A DNA stretch of 64,000 bases from the NCBI RefSeq assembly GCF_042652785.1, contig NZ_JBHSHD010000017.1, positions 85,747-149,746 of the forward strand. The letters are read 5' to 3'. This DNA comes from Dokdonella_A ginsengisoli. GTDB lineage: Bacteria; Pseudomonadota; Gammaproteobacteria; Xanthomonadales; Rhodanobacteraceae. The translations under genes and the position numbers were made by a program. Numbering within the stretch: position 1 is the stretch's first letter; each line of letters starts with the position of its first letter. This document shows, piece after piece, positions 47,451-53,522 of the stretch. The notes beneath the pieces were generated by a model that had not been told where the DNA came from, did no database searches, and saw nothing but the letters and a program-made list of their open reading frames with translations.

Positions 47451-48332
47451 TCAGGCGCGCATCCGCTCCAGATCGGCGATCAGGCCCGGACCGTCCGGCT
47501 GCCATCCCAGGCGCTGGCGCGTGCGCTCGCCGGAGGCGGACATGTCGTGGCCGGCGAAGTGCGACAGCCAGCCGAAATGCGCGACCGCCTCGTCCGGAGC
47601 GATCGATACCGCCGCAATCCCGAGCCGGCGCCCGACGACCTCGGCGATCTCGCGCAGGCGTACGCCCTCCTCGCCCACCGCGTGATAGCGCGATCCGGAT
47701 TCGGCCTTCTCCAGCGCGAGCCGGTACAGGCGCGCGGCATCGGACAGGTGCACGGCGGACCAGCGATGGCCGCCGTCGCCGACGTAGGCGGACACGCCCT
47801 TCTGCCGCGCCACGTCGATGACGTAGCTGACCAGCCCCTGCCGGCGCGTGTCGTGCACCTGCGGCAGGCGCACCACCGAGACGTTGGCGCCGGCCGCGGC
47901 GGCAGTGGCGGCGGCTTCTTCCGAAGCCGCGCGCGGCATCACCGCGCTGCCCAGCGCCGCATCGTCTTCCGTGGCCGGCCGCCCGACGCGGACCGCGCCG
48001 GTGCCGGAGGTGACGATCAGCGGCCGGCCGGAACCGGCCAGCGCCGCGCCGAGGGTCTCGACGACGCGGCGGTCGTCCTCGCAGTTCGCCGCGAAGGTGG
48101 AAAAGTCGTGGTTGAAGGCCAGGTGGATCACGCCGTCGGAGCGGGCCGCTCCGGCGCGCAGGCTGTCGAGGTCGCCGATCGAGCCGCGATGCGGCTCGAC
48201 GCCCCGCGCCGCCAGCGCGGCCGCCTTCTCCTCCGAACGCGCCAGACCGAGCACGCGATGCCCGACGCCGAGCAGCTCGTCCACCACCGCCGATCCGATG
48301 AAGCCGGTGGCGCCCGTTACGAAAACACGCAT
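47451..48332 (-). CDS. NAD-dependent epimerase/dehydratase (extended SDR)
   Basis: The 293-aa protein starts MRVFVTGATGFIGSAVVDEL, with the GxxGxxG site, and has the layout of atypical/extended SDRs of the NmrA or nucleoside-diphosphate-sugar epimerase type (VIHLAFNHDF, VTSGTGAV, VVRLPQVHD, WSAVHLSDAARLY). A classic YxxxK pair is not obvious. It is divergent from an MmyB-type regulator with a perfect palindrome between them, so it is probably the main target of that regulator. Confidence 0.85.
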   Translation of the reverse strand: MRVFVTGATGFIGSAVVDELLGVGHRVLGLARSEEKAAALAARGVEPHRGSIGDLDSLRAGAARSDGVIHLAFNHDFSTFAANCEDDRRVVETLGAALAGSGRPLIVTSGTGAVRVGRPATEDDAALGSAVMPRAASEEAAATAAAAGANVSVVRLPQVHDTRRQGLVSYVIDVARQKGVSAYVGDGGHRWSAVHLSDAARLYRLALEKAESGSRYHAVGEEGVRLREIAEVVGRRLGIAAVSIAPDEAVAHFGWLSHFAGHDMSASGERTRQRLGWQPDGPGLIADLERMRA

Positions 48333-48400
48333 GCGAATCTTCCGTCTGCCGTGAAGGCGGAGGAATTTGCGCGCATACTCTATCGGGGTAAATGTGTGAC

Positions 48401-48416
48401 GTTATACGGGTATAAC
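48401..48416. promoter_or_regulatory. Perfect palindromic operator GTTATACGGGTATAAC
   Basis: GTTATAC and GTATAAC are 7-base inverted arms around GG, 16 bases before the regulator start and 69 bases before the divergent SDR start. It is the only such AT-rich dyad in this region and overlaps a likely promoter (TTATAC -10-like), so it is a strong candidate binding site for the adjacent regulator. Confidence 0.7.
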
Positions 48417-48431
48417 CACTAACAGACTCGG

Positions 48432-49319
48432 ATGCGGAAGGCGCGCGTGACCGATCCCGACCACAATCCGCTCGGCGCCTACCTGCGCGACCGCCGTGCC
48501 CGGCTCGATCCGGCCGCGTTCGGCCTGCCGCTGGAGCGCCGCCGCACGCCCGGCCTGCGACGCGAGGAAGTGGCGCAGCGCGCCAACGTCAGCGCCACCT
48601 GGTACACCTGGCTCGAACAGGGCCGCGGCGGCGCCCCGTCGGCCGACGTGCTCGAACGCATCGGCCGCGCGCTGATGCTGACGGACGCCGAGCGCGAGCA
48701 CCTGTTCCTGATCGGACTCGGCCGTCCGCCGGAAATCCGCTACGAGGCCGCCGGCGAAGGCGTCACACCGCGCCTGCAGCGCGTGCTCGACGCCTTCGAG
48801 GTGAGCCCGGCCCTGGTCAAGACGCCGACCTGGGACGTGGTGGCGTGGAACCGCGCCGCGGCGACGATGCTGACCGACTACGGCGCGCTGGCGCCGGAAC
48901 AGCGCAACATCCTGCGCCTGGTGTTCTGCGACCCGCGCGTGCGCGCCGCGCAGTACGACTGGGACGGCGTGGCGCGTTTCGTGGTCGCCGCGTTCCGCGC
49001 CGACGTGGCGCGCGCCGGCGCGACCGCGCGCGTGCAGGCGCTGGTGGACGAGCTGTGCCGCGCCAGTGCGGAGTTCGCCGCGATGTGGCGCGACCACGAC
49101 GTGCGCCGCTACGGCGAGGGCGTGAAGAAACTCCGGCATCCGCTGGCCGGCCCGATCGCGTTCGAGTATTCGGCCTTCGCCGTCGACGGCCGCCCCGACC
49201 TCGGCATGATCGTCTACAACCCGGCCACGCCGGACGACGCCGCGCGCATCCGCGCCCTGCTCGACCGCGGTGCTCCGGCCGCCGCACGGCGGCGGCGCGG
49301 GACTCACCAGACCTTGTAG
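48432..49319 (+). CDS. MmyB-like helix-turn-helix transcription regulator
   Basis: The 295-aa regulator has an Xre-type helix-turn-helix (GLRREEVAQRANVSATWYTWLEQGR) and a C-terminal PAS-like ligand domain of the MmyB type (VVAWNRAAATMLTDYGAL, NILRLVFCDPRVR, GVKKLRHPLAGPIAFEYSAF), a family that may bind fatty acids. Members usually lie next to an SDR gene which they control, exactly the arrangement here. The last 16 bases overlap the end of the convergent SDR gene. Confidence 0.92.
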   Translation: MRKARVTDPDHNPLGAYLRDRRARLDPAAFGLPLERRRTPGLRREEVAQRANVSATWYTWLEQGRGGAPSADVLERIGRALMLTDAEREHLFLIGLGRPPEIRYEAAGEGVTPRLQRVLDAFEVSPALVKTPTWDVVAWNRAAATMLTDYGALAPEQRNILRLVFCDPRVRAAQYDWDGVARFVVAAFRADVARAGATARVQALVDELCRASAEFAAMWRDHDVRRYGEGVKKLRHPLAGPIAFEYSAFAVDGRPDLGMIVYNPATPDDAARIRALLDRGAPAAARRRRGTHQTL

Positions 49320-49903
49320 ACCTGCCCGGTCTGCGCGCCCTCGACGCTGCGGCTGTAGGCCAGCGCGACGCGCGCCGCCGGCGCCGGCTCGAAGCCGCGG
49401 AAGTATGGCCCGTACGTCGCCATCGATTCGGCCAGCACGGTCGGACTGACGGCGTTGATGCGCAGGCCGCGCGGCAGCTCGATCGCGGCGGCGCGCACGA
49501 AGCCTTCCAGCGCCGCGTTCACCGTGGACGCATCGGCGCCCTCGCGGATCGGCTGCTCGGCGAGGATGCCGCTGGTCAGCGTGAACGAGCCGCCGTCGGC
49601 GAGCCGGTGCTGCCCCGCCAGCACGACGTTGACCTGGCCCATCAGCTTGTCGTCGAGCCCGCTGCGGAACTGCTCCGCGGTCATCTCGCCGAGCGGGCCG
49701 AAGTGCACGCTGCCGGTGGCCATGACGACCGCATCCAGCGTTCCGGCCTCGGCGAACAATCGGCGCACGTCGTCGAGGTCGCGCACGTCCAGGCGATGCG
49801 CGCCGCGCGTACGGCCCGCCTCGACCACGTCGTGCCGCTGCGCCAGTTCCGCCACGATGGCGCGGCCCACCGCGCCGCCCGCTCCGATCACCAGGATTCT
49901 CAT
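49304..49903 (-). CDS. Short-chain dehydrogenase family protein lacking the YxxxK pair
   Basis: The 199-aa protein has a Rossmann start (MRILVIGAGGAVGRAIVAEL), MATGSVHFGPLGEM and LTSGILAEQPIREGADASTVNAALEGF. The Ser of the catalytic set is there, but the usual Tyr-x-x-x-Lys is replaced by T-V-N-A-A-L. Related short SDRs with the same change exist. GGAGGA before the ATG at 49903 decides the start over 49921. It follows the YciI gene by 31 bases and lies at the end of the lysAC-murL-murD2 transcript. Confidence 0.85.
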   Translation of the reverse strand: MRILVIGAGGAVGRAIVAELAQRHDVVEAGRTRGAHRLDVRDLDDVRRLFAEAGTLDAVVMATGSVHFGPLGEMTAEQFRSGLDDKLMGQVNVVLAGQHRLADGGSFTLTSGILAEQPIREGADASTVNAALEGFVRAAAIELPRGLRINAVSPTVLAESMATYGPYFRGFEPAPAARVALAYSRSVEGAQTGQVYKVW

Positions 49904-49934
49904 GCCGTTCGTCCTCCGCAAATGCCGGCCCGCG

Positions 49935-50189
49935 TCAGGCCGCGCGCCATTCGTGCACGGTCACCGTCGAGGAACCGTGCCGATGCAGCGGATCGCGCAG
50001 CGCGTCCGCGCGCGCCGCGTCCAGCGACGGCGCGCGCATCAGGTAGGCGCCGCCGCTGGCGTCGGCGAACGGGCCGGACAGTTCCAGCCGCCCCTGCGCG
50101 CGCAATTCGTCCAGGAACGCCTGGTGCGCCGGCCCGAGCGACGGGTCGAACGCGGGTTTGCGCATCACCAGCACCAGATAGCGGTTCAT
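49935..50189 (-). CDS. YciI-like family protein
   Basis: The 84-aa protein has the fold and spacing of YCII-related proteins: MNRYLVLVMRKP, AHQAFLDELRAQGRLELSGPF with G-P-F, a short linker, and DALRDPLHRHG with D-P-x-x-x-x-G. The role is uncertain; some relatives act as small hydrolases or accessory factors. It lies between murD2 and the SDR gene on one strand with gaps of about 22 and 31 bases. Confidence 0.85.
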   Translation of the reverse strand: MNRYLVLVMRKPAFDPSLGPAHQAFLDELRAQGRLELSGPFADASGGAYLMRAPSLDAARADALRDPLHRHGSSTVTVHEWRAA

Positions 50190-50211
50190 CGCGACATTCT
50201 CCGTGCAACGC

Positions 50212-51726
50212 TCAGGCGATGCCGAGCCCTTCGATGGCGCCGATCGCGTCCGGATCGAAACCGGCCAGCGCGGCGAAGCGGCGGCCGCGCTCGGCGTAAT
50301 CCTTGAACTGGTCGAAGCTCGGCGCGCCGGGCGACAGCAGCACGACGCCGCCGGCCGGCGTCAGCGTGCGCGCCACACGCACTGCGTCGTCGACGCTCGC
50401 CGCCGACTCCAGCCGGTACGCACCGCCGGCCTCGCGCAGCCGCGCCTCGACGCGGGCGCGGTTGGCACCCATCGCGACGATCGCCTGCGGCGGCCGCTCG
50501 CACACGCGTTCGGCGAACTCGCCCCAGTCCAGGCCGCGCTCGTAGCCGCCGACGAGCACGGTGACGGCGCGGCCGGGCAGGCTCGCCAGCGCCTCCCACG
50601 TCGCCTGCGGCGTGGTGGCGATGCTGTCGTCGATCCAGCACAGCCCGTCGCGCTCGCCGAGCGTCTGCAGGCGGTGCGGCAGCGCGCGGAAATCGGTGAT
50701 CGCCGGCGCCGCGGCGACGGCGTCTTCGCCGGCCGCCTCGAGCGCGGCCAGCGCCGCGCACAGGTTCAGCGCGTTGTGCGGCCCGGGCAGCGGCGATCGC
50801 GCGAGATCGAACACGCGGCGTTCACCGCGGCGGACGGCGCCGTCGGCGACGTGCCAGCCGTCGGCCGCGCCGAAGCCGGCGACGCGCGGATGCGTCGCAA
50901 TGCGCGCGAGCAGGGACGCCTGCGCCGCGTTGGCGACGACGGTACGCGCGACCGCGGCGAGCGCGAGCTTGTCGGCGGCGTAGCGCTCGCGCGTGCCGTG
51001 CCAGTCGAGATGCTCCTCGTGCAGGTTGTTGATCACGGCGACCTCGACCGCGGCGGCCTCGCGCGTCTGGAAGCTCGACAGCTCCGCCACCCACCAGTCC
51101 GGCGCCTGCGGCGGATCGAGCAGCTCGAGCAGCGGCAGGCCGATGTTGCCGGCCAGCGCGACGCGGCGGCCGAGCGCGCGCAGCAGGTGCGCCACCAGCG
51201 CCGTCACCGTGCTCTTGCCCTTGGTGCCGGTCACCGCGATCACCCGCGCCTGCGGGTTCTCGGCGAACCACAGCGCCGTGCCGGAGGTGAAGCGCGTGCC
51301 GTTGTGCTGCGCCTCGAGGATCTCGTGCTTGTACGCGCTGATGCCGGGCGACTTGATCACCACGTCGAAGGCGGACAGCGCCGCGCCGTCGGGCGGCGTC
51401 GTGACGATCTCGATGCTTCCGAGGGCATCCACTGCCTCAGCTGCGCCAATTATCCCGATTGCCTCTACGGCCCCCACGCCAGCCACGACGTCATTCCCGC
51501 GCAAGCGGGAATCCATTTCGTCCGGCGCAGTCGCAAGTGCCGATTTTGGATTCCCGCTTTCGCGGGAATGACGCCGCAGTTCGATCGAGCGCGCCTCCGC
51601 CTCGCTGCAGAACAGCGTCGGCCGCAGCGACGGCAGGCGCGCGTGCAGGGCCGCCAATGCCGCGCGCCCTTCCCGGCCGTAGCCCCACACTGCGACGCGG
51701 CGGCCGGCGAGCTCAGCGATGCGCAT
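50212..51726 (-). CDS. murD2: MurD2-type UDP-MurNAc-L-Ala--L-Glu ligase with REP-derived insertion
   Basis: The 504-aa Mur ligase has an N-terminal Rossmann domain (VAVWGYGREGRA), the ATP loop GTKGKSTVTALV, the central H-E-E-H-L-D-W-H block and the C-terminal domain. It lies directly behind murL, the order known from Xanthomonas, where MurD2 adds L-Glu to UDP-MurNAc-L-Ala and MurL then inverts it to D-Glu. This makes murD2 likelier than ordinary murD; the location outside a dcw cluster agrees. Residues about 52-79 (RHSRESGNP to SRLRGND) are encoded by two opposed REP-like palindromes, an insertion of roughly 30-40 residues absent from normal enzymes. The ATG overlaps murL by 14 bases. Confidence 0.9.
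   Translation of the reverse strand: MRIAELAGRRVAVWGYGREGRAALAALHARLPSLRPTLFCSEAEARSIELRRHSRESGNPKSALATAPDEMDSRLRGNDVVAGVGAVEAIGIIGAAEAVDALGSIEIVTTPPDGAALSAFDVVIKSPGISAYKHEILEAQHNGTRFTSGTALWFAENPQARVIAVTGTKGKSTVTALVAHLLRALGRRVALAGNIGLPLLELLDPPQAPDWWVAELSSFQTREAAAVEVAVINNLHEEHLDWHGTRERYAADKLALAAVARTVVANAAQASLLARIATHPRVAGFGAADGWHVADGAVRRGERRVFDLARSPLPGPHNALNLCAALAALEAAGEDAVAAAPAITDFRALPHRLQTLGERDGLCWIDDSIATTPQATWEALASLPGRAVTVLVGGYERGLDWGEFAERVCERPPQAIVAMGANRARVEARLREAGGAYRLESAASVDDAVRVARTLTPAGGVVLLSPGAPSFDQFKDYAERGRRFAALAGFDPDAIGAIEGLGIA
51490..51572. repeat. REP-like inverted pair inserted in frame within murD2
   Basis: Units 51490-51515 (GTCATTCCCGCGCAAGCGGG...) and 51547-51572 are reverse complements over 26 bases with one mismatch and a 31-base spacer. 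The same family lies between genes at 42331. The pair keeps the murD2 frame open and adds about 28 residues between the Rossmann start and the rest of the N-terminal domain. Confidence 0.92.
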
Positions 51727-53068
51727 CGAGCACGAACGGCTGCAGCTGCACCGGGATGCGATGCTCGCCGGAAGGCGCGAGCAGCGCGGGCAGCGCGAGC
51801 TCGGCCGCGTCGAGCTGCGGCGCGATCTCGTCGGCGAAGCGCGCAACCAGCGCGTCCTCGCTCCATTCCGCGCGCGCCGCCAGCGCGGCGAACGCGGCGC
51901 GCGACTCGGCGCCCTCGCCGACGCATTCGAACGGCTTGTGATCGCGGTACTCGATCAGCGCATCGAAGCCCGGCGCCAGCGTCGCGTCGTCGAGCAGGTT
52001 GCGGCCGAAGATCGCCAGCAGGCGCGGCTTGGGCATGAACGGCGCCAGCGCGAGGAACACGAAATGGCACTTCGGGCACTGTCCGCACCAGCGGTCGGCC
52101 GGCTTCGGCCCGAGGATGCGGAAGTTGCGGTTGCAGCTGGAAAACACGTCGTCGTAGCGCGTGTGGCGTGCGAAGCGTTCGGCCACCGCCAGCTCCGACA
52201 GCGGACGCAGCAGCGAGTAGTAGCGCAGGTCCGCGGCGACGCGCTCGCGCACGAGTTCGCCGAAGGCGCGCTCGAACTCCCAGCCCTTGCTCCACTGGTG
52301 GTTGACCGGCTGGCCTTCGTACTCGAGCGTCGCGCTCGACGCCGAGCGTTCGTTGGAGAACGCGACCGCGTCGTGGCCGTACAGCACCGCGGCGAGCACG
52401 AGGATTGCCGAATTGATCGCGGTGACCGGAATGTGCCCGTTGTAGGCGCCGAGCTTGTTGTAGTCGAACAGGACCGGCGACAGCTCGCGGCGGATGTTCA
52501 GCGTCGGCAGGCCGGTGCGTTCGGCGCAGGCGGCGATCAGCGGCGACTGCCCGACCCACACGGCCGTCGCGTCCTCGCCGGCAGCGCGCAGGATTTCCAC
52601 GCTGACCAGCGAATCCTTGCCGCCGCCGATCGGCACCAGCGTGCGGCGCGGCGGTGCGGAGCCCTGCTCCGCCAGCGGCGCGGCGGCGCGGACCGCGGCG
52701 CCGGCGGGAAAGCGGATGCGGCCGCGCAGGTCGAGCCGGTTGTGGTAGGCGAACTCGCCCAGCCCGTGCAGATACAGCGTATCCAGGAACGCCGCGGTCG
52801 CCGCATCCGGCGCCGGCGACTCGAACGCGATCGCGCCCGGCACGCCGGCCTTGTAGTAGCTGACGCCGGCGATCGCGTGCAGCAGGTCGAGCGCGGCCTC
52901 GAGCGCGGCTGCGCGTCGAAGCGAGGGAGAAGGCGCGTCCGGAAACACGACGCGTTCGATCAGCTCCGGGCCGTCGTCGAACGCGTACACCAGCGACGCG
53001 ACGCCGTCGGCGTAGTCGCGGCGCACGAAGCGGAACGCGCGTGCGGCGCGCGGATCAGGCAGCGCCAT
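51713..53068 (-). CDS. murL: UDP-MurNAc-L-Ala-L-Glu epimerase
   Basis: The 451-aa protein matches MurL, the enzyme that converts the terminal L-Glu of UDP-MurNAc-L-Ala-L-Glu to D-Glu in Xanthomonas. The P-I-G-G-G-K-D-S-L-V-S-V-E block is an adenylation-type P-loop as in MurL, and WCGQCPKCHFVFLAL is a cysteine cluster conserved in the family. It precedes murD2 and overlaps both neighbours by 14 bases. The enzyme supplies D-Glu for the peptidoglycan stem, so glutamate racemase could be dispensable; no murI is visible here. Confidence 0.9.
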   Translation of the reverse strand: MALPDPRAARAFRFVRRDYADGVASLVYAFDDGPELIERVVFPDAPSPSLRRAAALEAALDLLHAIAGVSYYKAGVPGAIAFESPAPDAATAAFLDTLYLHGLGEFAYHNRLDLRGRIRFPAGAAVRAAAPLAEQGSAPPRRTLVPIGGGKDSLVSVEILRAAGEDATAVWVGQSPLIAACAERTGLPTLNIRRELSPVLFDYNKLGAYNGHIPVTAINSAILVLAAVLYGHDAVAFSNERSASSATLEYEGQPVNHQWSKGWEFERAFGELVRERVAADLRYYSLLRPLSELAVAERFARHTRYDDVFSSCNRNFRILGPKPADRWCGQCPKCHFVFLALAPFMPKPRLLAIFGRNLLDDATLAPGFDALIEYRDHKPFECVGEGAESRAAFAALAARAEWSEDALVARFADEIAPQLDAAELALPALLAPSGEHRIPVQLQPFVLDAHR

Positions 53069-53522
53069 CGGCGAGCTCCTTGCGGCGCAGCGCGGCGATG
53101 CCGTGCGCCAGCGCCGCGGTCAGCGGAAAGAACGCGGCGCCGACGACCAGCACCGACATCGCGATGAAGAACAGCGCCTGCAGGATCGCGTCGGTCGTGC
53201 CGCTGGCTTCCTCCGGCTGCAGCCACAGCAGCGAGGCGTTCACCATCACGGCGAAGATCACGCCGAAGAACACGTGCGTGAGCGCGGCCATGCCCAGGCC
53301 GGTCAGCCACGCGCCTTCGCCCGCGCGCGCGCGGCGCTCCAGCGCGGGCCAGCGCAAGAGCGCGGCGAGCTGCGCGGACAGCACGCCGATGCCGCCGAAG
53401 ATCGCGTCCTGCTTCACGGCCAGCGGCAGGTCGCCGCGATTGAGCGCGAACGACCACACCGACGTGGCCAGCAGCGGAACCGCCAGCGCGGCCAGATGCA
53501 GGTACAGCCGCGCGCGGCTCAC
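53055..53522 (-). CDS. Hypothetical four-helix membrane protein between lysAC and murL
   Basis: The 155-aa protein has about four hydrophobic helices (LHLAALAVPLLATSVWSFAL, GGIGVLSAQLAALL, LGMAALTHVFFGVIFAVMVNASLLW, ALFFIAMSVLVVGAAFFPL). I do not recognise the family. The GTG start at 53522 overlaps the lysAC stop as GTGA, and its own end overlaps murL by 14 bases, so it is made together with these enzymes. A role in envelope precursor handling is possible from context only. Confidence 0.8.
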   Translation of the reverse strand: MSRARLYLHLAALAVPLLATSVWSFALNRGDLPLAVKQDAIFGGIGVLSAQLAALLRWPALERRARAGEGAWLTGLGMAALTHVFFGVIFAVMVNASLLWLQPEEASGTTDAILQALFFIAMSVLVVGAAFFPLTAALAHGIAALRRKELADGAA

